NCBI GenBank assembly: GCA_944371995.1 | Contig: CALVYD010000008.1 | Coordinates: 1 to 56,883 of the forward strand | Origin: an uncultured Bacilli bacterium | GTDB taxonomy: Bacteria > Bacillota_I > Bacilli_A > RF39 > UBA660 | Direction: 5' to 3' | Length of the DNA stretch: 56,883 nucleotides | In this document: in pieces, positions 49,048 through 56,883 of the stretch | Layout of the letters: each line of letters begins with the position of its first letter | Numbering within the stretch: position 1 is the stretch's first letter | Program-made: the position numbers and the translations under genes | The notes under the pieces: model-generated | What the model saw: only the letters and a program-made list of their open reading frames with translations | What the model was told of the DNA's origin: nothing | The model's database searches: none

Positions 49048-51055
49048 ATTCTTCAATATTATTTTTAAATGTTATATAGGTTGCGATATAGTAGATTCCA
49101 TAAATCGCTAGGAATATTCCTATCGTAATCAATATAGTCACTAGATAATTCATAGAAGCGCTAGTTACAGCATAGAATAATCTATTAATAGAAAAAGCTG
49201 TAACAACAGAAATAATAAATGGATAAATTACCGGGAATAAGAAATTAGCAGTGATTTGTTTTCTGATAGTTTTCTTTATTTTACTATCTTCTACTCCTAG
49301 TTTTTTAAGTAGCTTATATTGATATTTATTTTTATTAGAATCACTTAATGTTTGAATCGATAAAATCGTACCTACTACTGCAATAAAGATAAAACTAATA
49401 TAAAGTAGTGAGAAAGAAAATATAGTCATAGCTGTTTTATTAGATGATTCATAATATCCTCTTACTGTTACTGGAAAATATGCAAAATATGAGTCTCCGT
49501 CTTTATATTCATAATATCCTAGTTTTTCTAGTTTTGTATTATCTAATTCTTTCGTTTCTTCTTTTGTATCAAAAGCATAAAGTTCTGTTACTATTTGCAT
49601 GTTTTTAGCAATGCTGTCTGGTATTACTATTAAAAAACTATTTCCTGTTGACCAACCTAGACGAAAGTTTTCTGTTGTTGTGCTCTTTAATGATAAACGT
49701 TTTCCGTTGATTGTAATATCTTCGTTTTCTTGAGAGATTTCTTTTAAATACTTTTTAACAGTTTTATCTCCAGTTACAAAGTATTCGTTTTCTTTTAGAT
49801 GAATAGGTTTTTCTCCTAACATTTCTAATAATTTATTATAATCTGATACTTTTAAATATGTATCATAGTCATAGAAACCATTATTACCGATATTTTTAAT
49901 ATGTTTTGCAACTTGATGATCTTTTAGTGTTAGAATTTGATAATGTAACTCTTCTTCTATTTCATAGTTTTTGTGAATATAATCTATATATTCCCATGCT
50001 TTCTTTCTATTATCTTGCCTTCCTGTCCAACTTTCTTCAACATCACTATACATCCCTTCTACTAGAATATCATATGGTGCCTGTTGTTCTACATTATTTT
50101 CAAAAGCATCTTTCATGACAAATGACATATTCATACAGACTAAAGTTAAAGTAATCAATAAAGATAGTGTTCCTAATGTAAACCCTATTGTTCTTGACTT
50201 TGCTTCAAAGTTTTTCGCAACAAATAGATTATCTTTACTATATTTAATTTTTTTTCTTTTATTAATAAACGCTAGAATAAAATCTCCTAATGTAAAAGTA
50301 ATTCCATAAATACTGATAATTAATAATAAAATCGATATTCCTAAATAACCAACCATACTAGGGTCATCTGAAATTACAAAAGCATGATCACATAAATATA
50401 GTCCTGTGATTCCTAAAATAACAAAAATAATAAATAAAATATTTCTATATTTCTTCTTCTTCCAAATTTTTTCTTCGTTTTTCTGCTCTAAATATAACAA
50501 ATCATGAATTTTCATTTTTTTCATTCTTCTGCTACTTCTAAATAAAGTAAAAGTATAAATTAATACAAAATATAGAAAAGAAAGTAAGACTGGTGTTAGA
50601 GAAGTTGAAAGAGATATTTGATATGGCATTTCAAATAGTCGCATTACGATTGCAGAAAATAAATTTCCTAATATTATTCCTATAAAAAAGGAAATAAGAA
50701 AAGAGATAAATCCTAAAATTAAGTTTTCTATTAAAAATAAGTGATTAATTTCTTTCTTTTCGATTCCAAGAATCATGTATGTTCCAAATTCTTTACTTCT
50801 CTTGGAAAACATAAATTTCATCGTATAGTTGATAAGCCAGGCTATTACGAAAACAATAATACAGCTAACAAAAATAATTGCGTACTTTAAATTTTCCATC
50901 ATTTCAGATAACTCTATAATATCACTTGAGAATGATACAAAATTGAAAGCAAACATTAAGGAGAAAGCCATCACGACTGTTGTAATATAGATGATATAGT
51001 CTTTTAAACTTCTTTTTACATTACGAATTGCTAATTTACTTAACACTTGCGACAT
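49046..51055 (-). CDS. Bce-type ABC permease (FtsX fold)
   Basis: A 669-aa permease of the BceB type. Ten membrane segments are visible, with a large outer domain (about 310-520) between segments seven and eight, the typical sensor part of Bce permeases. FtsX-type segments lie at both ends (LAIRNVKRSLKDYIIYITTV and the last three helices). The ATG at 51055 is chosen over GTG 51061; it follows GGTGGAG. The start overlaps the ATPase gene by 20 nt. With the ATPase it expels or inactivates cell-wall antibiotics and signals to the kinase. Confidence 0.9.
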   Translation of the reverse strand: MSQVLSKLAIRNVKRSLKDYIIYITTVVMAFSLMFAFNFVSFSSDIIELSEMMENLKYAIIFVSCIIVFVIAWLINYTMKFMFSKRSKEFGTYMILGIEKKEINHLFLIENLILGFISFLISFFIGIILGNLFSAIVMRLFEMPYQISLSTSLTPVLLSFLYFVLIYTFTLFRSSRRMKKMKIHDLLYLEQKNEEKIWKKKKYRNILFIIFVILGITGLYLCDHAFVISDDPSMVGYLGISILLLIISIYGITFTLGDFILAFINKRKKIKYSKDNLFVAKNFEAKSRTIGFTLGTLSLLITLTLVCMNMSFVMKDAFENNVEQQAPYDILVEGMYSDVEESWTGRQDNRKKAWEYIDYIHKNYEIEEELHYQILTLKDHQVAKHIKNIGNNGFYDYDTYLKVSDYNKLLEMLGEKPIHLKENEYFVTGDKTVKKYLKEISQENEDITINGKRLSLKSTTTENFRLGWSTGNSFLIVIPDSIAKNMQIVTELYAFDTKEETKELDNTKLEKLGYYEYKDGDSYFAYFPVTVRGYYESSNKTAMTIFSFSLLYISFIFIAVVGTILSIQTLSDSNKNKYQYKLLKKLGVEDSKIKKTIRKQITANFLFPVIYPFIISVVTAFSINRLFYAVTSASMNYLVTILITIGIFLAIYGIYYIATYITFKNNIEE

Positions 51056-51803
51056 CTCCACCTAGTAATGTTAATACATCTAATATTTCATTAAAAAACT
51101 CTTTTCTAGTCTTTTCTCCTCTTCTTATCTCATTAAATATTTTGCCATCTTTTAAAAATAATACTCGCTTACAAAAACTTGCACTAAACGCATCATGTGT
51201 TACCATTAAAATAGTAGCATTTAAATTTTCGTTCATCTCTTCCATAGTCTCTAGTAACATTCTACTACTTTTGGAGTCTAGGGCTCCCGTTGGTTCATCA
51301 GCAAGTATTAATTCCGGTTGATTGATTAAAGCTCTGGCACAAGCACAACGTTGTTTTTGACCACCAGATACTTCGTAGAGATATTTATTTAGAATTTCTT
51401 TAATTCCTAATTTTTCTGCAATCTTTGTTACTTTTTCTTCTACTTTATTTACATCCTCTTTATTAATTATTAAAGCTAGAGAGATATTTTCAGAAATTGT
51501 CAACGTATCTAATAAATTAAAATCTTGGAAGATAAAACCTAAATTTTCTCTTCGAAATTTTGCTAGATCTTTTTCTTTTACTTCTGTAATATCTTTACCA
51601 CTTACAAAAATATGTCCACTAGTTACTTCGTCAATTGTCGAAATACAATTTAGTAGTGTTGTTTTACCAGAGCCAGATGCTCCCATGATAGCAGTAAATT
51701 CACCCTTCTCTACTTCTAAAGATAAGTCATTTACTGCTTTTGTTATATTATTTTTCGTTCCATAATACTTTTTTAGATTTTTTACCTCTAGTGTTTTTGG
51801 CAC
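51036..51803 (-). CDS. Bce-type ABC ATPase
   Basis: A 255-aa MacB/BceA-type ATPase: Walker A GASGSGKTTLLN, Q-loop FQDFNLLDTLTISEN, signature SGGQKQRCACARAL, Walker B LILADEPTGALDSKSSR and the His switch VTHDA. The start is GTG (51803), which overlaps the small membrane-protein gene by 56 nt; the site AGGACGGG is weak, so translation is likely coupled. It pairs with the permease at 49046. Confidence 0.93.
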   Translation of the reverse strand: MPKTLEVKNLKKYYGTKNNITKAVNDLSLEVEKGEFTAIMGASGSGKTTLLNCISTIDEVTSGHIFVSGKDITEVKEKDLAKFRRENLGFIFQDFNLLDTLTISENISLALIINKEDVNKVEEKVTKIAEKLGIKEILNKYLYEVSGGQKQRCACARALINQPELILADEPTGALDSKSSRMLLETMEEMNENLNATILMVTHDAFSASFCKRVLFLKDGKIFNEIRRGEKTRKEFFNEILDVLTLLGGDVASVK

Positions 51804-51945
51804 TTTGCATCCCGTCCTTTATTTCACTAATTTTTTCTTTTAGAAAAGAACATAAAGAAATCATACCTCCTATTATAATACATGGTACCAATATAATTAA
51901 TAATAGTATTGTTACTTTTAATCCTAAAACATTAAAACTTGACAT
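51748..51945 (-). CDS. Small membrane protein before the Bce ATPase
   Basis: A 65-aa protein with one membrane segment (about 8-34) and a basic end (KNTRGKKSKKVLWNEK). The AAGGAGTG site before the ATG is strong. Its 3' end overlaps the ATPase gene by 56 nt in another frame. A role in the Bce module (for example modulating the permease) is possible but not known; it is the first gene after the regulated promoter. Confidence 0.6.
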   Translation of the reverse strand: MSSFNVLGLKVTILLLIILVPCIIIGGMISLCSFLKEKISEIKDGMQSAKNTRGKKSKKVLWNEK

Positions 51946-51978
51946 AGTATCACTCCTTTTTGTTCCTTTCTTGATATC

Positions 51979-52021
51979 AGTATAGCAAAGAAGTTGCTGA
52001 TATAATCTTACAGTTTTGTTA
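51979..52021 (-). promoter_or_regulatory. Bce promoter with BceR-type box
   Basis: On the minus strand TAACA-AAAC-TGTAA (52008-52021) matches the known BceR-like consensus TNACA-N4-TGTAA. TATACT (51979-51984) lies about 24 nt downstream as the -10 box; there is no good -35 box, as expected for an activator-dependent promoter. It controls the small membrane protein, ATPase and permease genes. The kinase-regulator pair is transcribed separately. Confidence 0.65.
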
Positions 52022-52097
52022 TATTTCTAGTAATACTATATTTTTTCTTTCTTTTCTATCACGTTTTAGTTGCTTTCGTGAAAGATTTGGTTGCAAA

Positions 52098-52132
52098 AGA
52101 AAAACTACAGAGTTTTGGTCTCTGTAAGTTTT
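52098..52132 (-). terminator. Intrinsic terminator of the ASCH gene
   Basis: AAACTACAGAG (52102-52112) pairs with CTCTGTAAGTTT (52120-52131), one A bulged; T5 follows on the minus strand. It lies shortly past the stop of the gene at 52148. Confidence 0.75.
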
Positions 52133-52147
52133 AAAGTTTTTATAATT

Positions 52148-52480
52148 TTATTTTCTTAATTTTTTTACCTTTATTCCAAGGACTCCATTCTTTTGTTCTT
52201 GTTCTTTCGTATATATCGAATACATTCCTTCTACTTTTTTATCTAACTCTTCGTCATGATATCCTAATTGCATAAATAGTTCCTTAAAGGTAGGATATTG
52301 ATATAAGTCTACAACTTCTACATTTAGTTTTTCAACTAGATCTGGTAATTTAGAAAACTCAATTGTATCTCCAATTTGAACTTTTTTTCTTTTGTCATCA
52401 TATAATCTAAATTCTATTTCTTTACTACCATCTAATATATTATTAAATGGCTTTTCTAAAAGTTTCATTTTGTGTTGCAT
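52148..52480 (-). CDS. ASCH-domain protein, 110 aa
   Basis: A 110-aa ASCH/PUA-like protein, probably RNA-binding: KLLEKPFNNILDGSKEIEFR, LYDDKRKKVQIGDTIEFSKL, then YPTFKELFMQLG and KEQEQKNGVLGIKV. The E-x-R-L-x-D-x-K-R core is the family signature. The ATG at 52480 follows GAGGTGA; a GTG three codons upstream is less likely. It is monocistronic with the terminator at 52098. Some relatives act in RNA metabolism or base modification; this cannot be decided here. Confidence 0.8.
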   Translation of the reverse strand: MQHKMKLLEKPFNNILDGSKEIEFRLYDDKRKKVQIGDTIEFSKLPDLVEKLNVEVVDLYQYPTFKELFMQLGYHDEELDKKVEGMYSIYTKEQEQKNGVLGIKVKKLRK

Positions 52481-52534
52481 TTTCTTCACCTCGACTATAT
52501 TATACTGTATTTTTTAGTTAATTTTTACTTTTTA

Positions 52535-53536
52535 TTAATCAATGTCTATCATACTATCTCGCTTTTTTATATATTGATTTGTTTCTTTTTTTATTGTTTG
52601 TTGTGATAAAGATGGATGCTCTGTTGTTATTTTGGCATCATAACCTCTTTTTATGCCATATAAGTCTGCTATACCACTTTTTATTTGTGTTAAGGCAGCG
52701 ACTAATTCTGGTTTACTATTTACTTCATCAATTCTAGTAAAAGTATTACAAGTATCTGTCATTTGATTTTCTAAGTCTTGTAAACTAACATCTAAATCTA
52801 CAGAATTTTTAAGTGCTGTTTTAGATTCTTGTGTGCTTTCCACAAGTTTTAAAATATTATCCCAGAGATATTTCCAGCTGGCAGATTCTGGTAAACTTTC
52901 TATTGGAAAGGTCATATTATTTACAACAATTTTATTTCTTTTATATGAAAAAGGTTCACTTCCTATTAGCATTTTATAATTTGATCCTTTAGAACGATAT
53001 TTAATAGCATCTGTTTCATAATTAGGAAGTATTTCTATATTTTCTAAATATGTAATAGAACTGAAAACTGAACGATAGTACCATGTTTCTACTTTGTATT
53101 CTTCCTTAGTAAAATCCAACTCTTCATTCATTGCAATTTCCCTAATATTTAATTCTGTTAATCTTTGTAATAATGCTTGAATTTGTTTTTTCTCCTCTTT
53201 ATGATTTAATAAATATTCATAATAGTAGGATAAGTCTACTTTCATCGTTCCATCATCTTTATAATTGAGTGAAAGAAACATAAATATATCAGAATTTTTA
53301 TCAATAGTATCTACTGTATCTTTATTTTCTTGGTAGAATTGATAGATTCCTCGTTTCCTAAACAATGTAGATTCTCCTCTGGTTGCAATTTTTAAATGAT
53401 GTGTAATATCTGCTAGATTATATTTTTTTGTTAGCTTTTTTAAATTTTGGTTGAAATTATCCAATTGGTCTAACACACTAGTTATTGCCATAACATCTGC
53501 TACTTTAGCGTCTGCTGTTACTAATTGTTCCATCAT
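52535..53536 (-). CDS. Unrecognised soluble protein, 333 aa
   Basis: Not recognised. A 333-aa soluble, mostly helical protein with a mixed middle part (YYRSVFSSITYLENIEILPN and YKMLIGSEPFSYKRNKIVVN). No signal peptide, membrane segment or known motif. Two adjacent ATG codons start it after AGAAGGAAT. It lies 40 nt downstream of the YfhO-family gene and is followed by the ASCH gene after 54 nt, so it may be co-transcribed with YfhO. Confidence 0.55.
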   Translation of the reverse strand: MMEQLVTADAKVADVMAITSVLDQLDNFNQNLKKLTKKYNLADITHHLKIATRGESTLFRKRGIYQFYQENKDTVDTIDKNSDIFMFLSLNYKDDGTMKVDLSYYYEYLLNHKEEKKQIQALLQRLTELNIREIAMNEELDFTKEEYKVETWYYRSVFSSITYLENIEILPNYETDAIKYRSKGSNYKMLIGSEPFSYKRNKIVVNNMTFPIESLPESASWKYLWDNILKLVESTQESKTALKNSVDLDVSLQDLENQMTDTCNTFTRIDEVNSKPELVAALTQIKSGIADLYGIKRGYDAKITTEHPSLSQQTIKKETNQYIKKRDSMIDID

Positions 53537-53576
53537 ATTCCTTCTTTCTAATTGTTATTATAACATTCATTTCACT

Positions 53577-55922
53577 CTATTTATATACTTTTTTGTTTTT
53601 AACATCCCGAGTACAAATTCCTAATAATAGAACTATTCCCAAGATAGATAGTATCATTCCTTCTTTTTTCCATGGAGAGTGATAAGTAATTTCTATTTTG
53701 TGTTTTCCTTTTTCTATTTCTAATGTCATACCATTTTGAAGACTTTTTTGATAGTCTTGCTTCTTACCATCCACTAAAATGGTAAATCCTTCATCATAAG
53801 GAATTGCAATTTCTAGATTTTGTTTTTCTGCTACTTCTATTTCTCCGGTTATTGTATCTCCTTTTATTCCTTCTTTCGTTATTTTTGCTGGTGTTATTTC
53901 TTCTTGCCTTTCTTCTAATATACTTTTAGGTATTGTAACAACTTCTATTTCCCCTAACTTATAATAAGCTTCTGAAAAAGTGATTTCTAATTCTTCTGGA
54001 GATAGCAAAATATAATGAAATACATAATTATTATTGTGATATTTCCATGTTCTACAAGTAAGTTTATTACTGATGTGATTTATTTTTATCGTTTGATCAT
54101 TTTTTTCATGATGGCATCCACGGTTAAACTTGTTTTTAAATGTAACAAATAATACTTTATCTGTTAAGTCTTCTTTTGGTACTACCGTCATTTTAACATT
54201 AGCTCCTGCTCTAATTTTTACGACATCTTCCTCTTTTGTTAACTCTATATTTTCCATATCTTTGATTTCTAATTCTACTTTTTCAAAAATATCATCTTCT
54301 GGAATATTTTTGGTATAGGCAGCAATAACATTTTTAGGATATTCTAAGTTTTGGTATTCTTCTTTTGATAAACTATCTTTAGCTGCATAGATAATTGGTA
54401 AAGCAAGTTCATTTTCATATAATAATAACTCGCCCTTTTTATCTATTAATTTGTAACCATCTTTTAATGGAGTTTTTGATATGATATATTTTTCTCCCAT
54501 CATAGACTGTGATAAAACTCCACCAGATAGTGTTAGCATCATATTGTTACGATAGATTTCATTATTTTTTTGTTCTTTTTGTACCCAGGTTTGGTAGTAT
54601 TTATTTTGTGTAGAAGAATATACTGAACTTTTGTATTCATCCATGGAGTATGCTCTGTTTAAGGCAGATGAGGTATAAGTTTCATTCCCGATACGATAAA
54701 AGCTTTGATCTTCTTTAGTAATTTCTTCTACTAATTCTTGGTAGTCTTTATCTTCTTTGCTATTTACTTTTTCTTTTGGAATTAACATATCTGTTGCGCT
54801 ACCAGCAATAGTAATAAGACAAGTTGATATTACTAAGTAAATTTTTAGTTTTTTATGTTTTTTTAATAAAGTTTCAAAACAAATTGCAATTAATAATAGT
54901 TCTAATGGTAAAAATGGTATTAATGATTTTGTATTGATATATAATGTACCATTTAATATAAAGTTAAATAGTGGTATTAAAAATATAATTAATAGGATTA
55001 GTGCTAAATACTTAGTATGTTTTCTTTGGTCTTTATCAATTACTAATAGTCCTAGTAAAATAAACTCTAATAGTGTAATTCCTGGACCATATCCGGTGTA
55101 TAAAACTTTAAGATTAGGTGTAAATAATAACCATTTCTCTATTTCTTTAATTGTCCCTCCTCTACCAGCAAGTAAAGTATAGGCTGTTGGTAACCAAAGA
55201 ATAGCACTAATTAATACTGCAAGTAAAAATGGTATTGCTAGTCTAGATAAAAATTTTACTAGTTTCTTTGGAGAATGATTTTTTAAGAATTCATAAATAC
55301 CATAAATGATTAAGACAATAATTCCTGATACACTATAGTAAAAACTAGTAAAAATCATTAATGTAGTAGATATGGTTAATAGTAATATTTTCTTTTTGTT
55401 TATGAAGTGATCTATACCAAAGAATCCTAGTATTAAAAATGGAAAATAGTTTATAAACATGATGTGTCTTTTAGCATGATATAGTATTGGTGTTGCGAAT
55501 AAGAAAAGTAGTGATACCATAATGCAAGTAGAAGTTTTAAAGTGATGAGAGGATAAAAACTTATAAAATAAAAATGTGGAGGATACTACTATGATAAAAC
55601 TTGCTCCTATTAAATAATAAATCATTGGTATCATAGGAAGTAAGTAAGATAGTAAAATAATAGGACTTAGTAGACCGTAGTATGAAAAATTATATATATT
55701 TTGTCCGCCACCAATATTTAAAGCAAAATCAGGAAATAAATCCTTGGTATCATAAAATAAATTTCTAAAATATTCTGGAAAGATATAATGTTGCATTTCA
55801 AAATCTGTTGTAGAGGCAAAAACAAATTCTCCACGGGTAAGTATTCCTACAATTATGATATATATTAGGCTATATAATAGTAATACTAAAATATCTTGTT
55901 TATGTTTTTTTAACCATTTCAT
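53577..55922 (-). CDS. YfhO-family membrane protein
   Basis: A 781-aa membrane protein of the YfhO family, GT-C-like glycosyltransferases or lipid-linked sugar transferases. The typical start is MKWLKKHKQDILVLLLYSLI, then the first outer loop with TRGEFVFASTTDFEMQHYIF and NIGGGQNIYNFSYYGLLSPI. About twelve segments follow to about residue 380, then a large beta-rich outer domain (about 400-745) and one last segment (about 755-772). YfhO decorates lipoteichoic acid in Bacillus; the exact substrate here is unknown. GGAAGCAGTGTGATCTT precedes the ATG. Confidence 0.88.
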   Translation of the reverse strand: MKWLKKHKQDILVLLLYSLIYIIIVGILTRGEFVFASTTDFEMQHYIFPEYFRNLFYDTKDLFPDFALNIGGGQNIYNFSYYGLLSPIILLSYLLPMIPMIYYLIGASFIIVVSSTFLFYKFLSSHHFKTSTCIMVSLLFLFATPILYHAKRHIMFINYFPFLILGFFGIDHFINKKKILLLTISTTLMIFTSFYYSVSGIIVLIIYGIYEFLKNHSPKKLVKFLSRLAIPFLLAVLISAILWLPTAYTLLAGRGGTIKEIEKWLLFTPNLKVLYTGYGPGITLLEFILLGLLVIDKDQRKHTKYLALILLIIFLIPLFNFILNGTLYINTKSLIPFLPLELLLIAICFETLLKKHKKLKIYLVISTCLITIAGSATDMLIPKEKVNSKEDKDYQELVEEITKEDQSFYRIGNETYTSSALNRAYSMDEYKSSVYSSTQNKYYQTWVQKEQKNNEIYRNNMMLTLSGGVLSQSMMGEKYIISKTPLKDGYKLIDKKGELLLYENELALPIIYAAKDSLSKEEYQNLEYPKNVIAAYTKNIPEDDIFEKVELEIKDMENIELTKEEDVVKIRAGANVKMTVVPKEDLTDKVLFVTFKNKFNRGCHHEKNDQTIKINHISNKLTCRTWKYHNNNYVFHYILLSPEELEITFSEAYYKLGEIEVVTIPKSILEERQEEITPAKITKEGIKGDTITGEIEVAEKQNLEIAIPYDEGFTILVDGKKQDYQKSLQNGMTLEIEKGKHKIEITYHSPWKKEGMILSILGIVLLLGICTRDVKNKKVYK

Positions 55923-56128
55923 AAGATCACACTGCTTCCTTTGTTGTATTTGTTTTCCTTTCCTTTGTTTTTATAAACGAACCAAGACTAGTATATCTTG
56001 TTTTCTTATATTTTTCTACCTAATTTTAGTTGAATATTGTCAAGTTATGGTTGCGATTTAGTATTTTATATTTGTTAGTATGTATATTTTGTTTTATTTT
56101 AGAAGAGTTTTCATTCTCTTTATATTTT

Positions 56129-56883
56129 TTAATTCGCTATTTTTTCTTTTATGGTACTTTCTAATTTCACAGAAAAGAGTGAGTCATAAAACCTGGATTT
56201 ATGAATAAATAATAAGAACATATTAATAAGGTAGAATAAAAATACCATATAAAATATTCCGTATGGTAACAATAAATAATAAAAATAAATAAAGTAAGGT
56301 CTAAGATAATAAAGAAGTGTGTTTTTTGTTTTCGTTATTTTTATATTTAGGAAACTACTGCCTAATGTTTTATGGTGATAGAAAAAGGGAACCACTGTAA
56401 AATATATCATAAAAATTAATATTGGATGAGATCCTTTTGCTAGTATGGTAAAGATGCTATATAAAAATAAATCTAGGAAAAATAGTGTTGTTCTTCTTAA
56501 GGGAGAGACGTTTTCTCCTTTTTTATAGGCAAGTCTTTCTAATTCTTCTTTTTTTGGAAGTCTTTTTTCTAAGTCTAACATCCAAAGATAGCCTACTACT
56601 CCACCTAGAGTATTTAATAGTAAGTCATCAATATCACAAAGTCGGTATGGTTTGGGATATATTCCGTATAGTCTTGTAAGCTGAGTAAACTCAAAGAATG
56701 CACTTAACAATAGACTGTATTTGAGTACTTTTTTTACTGAAAAGTGTTTATAATATCTTAAAAACATACCAAATGGCACAAATAATAAAATATTAAAAAA
56801 TACGACAGAACAAAAGAATTAAGTAAACTTAATTCGCCTTGGTCGTCACCTTCCAAGTTTCCTGCTTCATAGACTAAGTAACC
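56129..56883 (-). pseudogene. VanZ-RDD membrane protein, frameshifted and partial
   Basis: The continuous part (56129-56779) has a VanZ segment (FVPFGMFLRYY, then FEFTQLTRLYGIYPKPYRLC, DIDDLLLNTLGGVVGYLW) and a C-terminal RDD-like domain (LDLFLYSIFTILAKG, TLGSSFLNIKI) with about four segments. Upstream the N-terminal VanZ segment continues as FFNILLFVPFG, but the coding frame switches in an A6 tract at 56795-56800: beyond it the frame reads YLVYEAGNLEGDDQGELSLL and NSFVLS to the window end. One extra A would join them. The gene runs off the window, so its start is not seen. True frameshift or base error is undecided. Confidence 0.75.

Overview
The window is a low-G+C, AT-rich stretch of a Gram-positive (Firmicutes/Bacillota) chromosome that uses the standard bacterial code: several genes end in TGA, and the long reading frames are not interrupted by it. 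Sporulation and germination genes (spoIIM, spoIVB, a GerA-family receptor) with an RNase J2-like protein, SpoIVB-type signalling and a Bce-type peptide-antibiotic module point to a spore-forming, probably gut-associated member of the Bacilli or a close relative. This placement is inferred from gene content only. Most genes lie on the minus strand, have clear Shine-Dalgarno sites and often end in strong intrinsic terminators.

Layout. 1-3.6 kb is accessory: a DUF1540 Cys-rich protein with a repeat- and hairpin-rich upstream region, then a four-gene cassette (XRE regulator, membrane protein, two DUF2726 nuclease-like proteins). 3.6-8 kb holds mnmA, spoIIM, a 28-residue Prli42-like peptide, spoIVB and a two-gene plus-strand unit. 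8-19.4 kb is housekeeping: xseB-xseA-nusB-unknown-mutS, a shortened Y-family polymerase-like protein behind a LexA-like promoter, murC, a zinc-ribbon protein, queH, a ZIP transporter and small membrane proteins. 19.4-25 kb carries a heterodimeric ABC exporter and a three-gene unknown unit. 24.8-28 kb is accessory: an orphan cas6, a pseudogene with a long inverted repeat, RhuM and a signal-less serine hydrolase. 28-43 kb holds rlmD, a GerA/mini-GerC pair, the pentapeptide-M23-DUF3006-metallo-hydrolase operon, pepF, a group of unrecognised genes, tRNA-Arg(CCT), RNase J2-like and RNase III genes, and a YidD-lipoprotein fusion. 43-56.9 kb carries a frameshifted acetyltransferase, two paralogous unknown genes, a Bce-type two-component/ABC module with an XRE-VanZ fusion and an unknown gene inserted in it, a YfhO-family membrane protein and a VanZ/RDD gene that runs off the end.

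How the parts work together. The Bce module (sensor kinase, regulator, small membrane protein, ATPase, large permease) looks like a complete detoxification and signalling unit, with a regulator box upstream of the transporter genes. spoIVB and spoIIM act in sporulation; the GerA-family pair acts in germination. xseA/xseB, mutS and the LexA-controlled polymerase-like gene form a DNA-repair neighbourhood. The most unusual items are the YidD-lipoprotein fusion, the catalytically altered Y-family protein under SOS-like control, the XRE-VanZ fusion, the DUF2726 cassette, the orphan cas6, and a DUF4234 gene that appears to start at a non-AUG codon. Two genes are broken by a one-base loss in A6 tracts, so base-level assembly errors remain possible.
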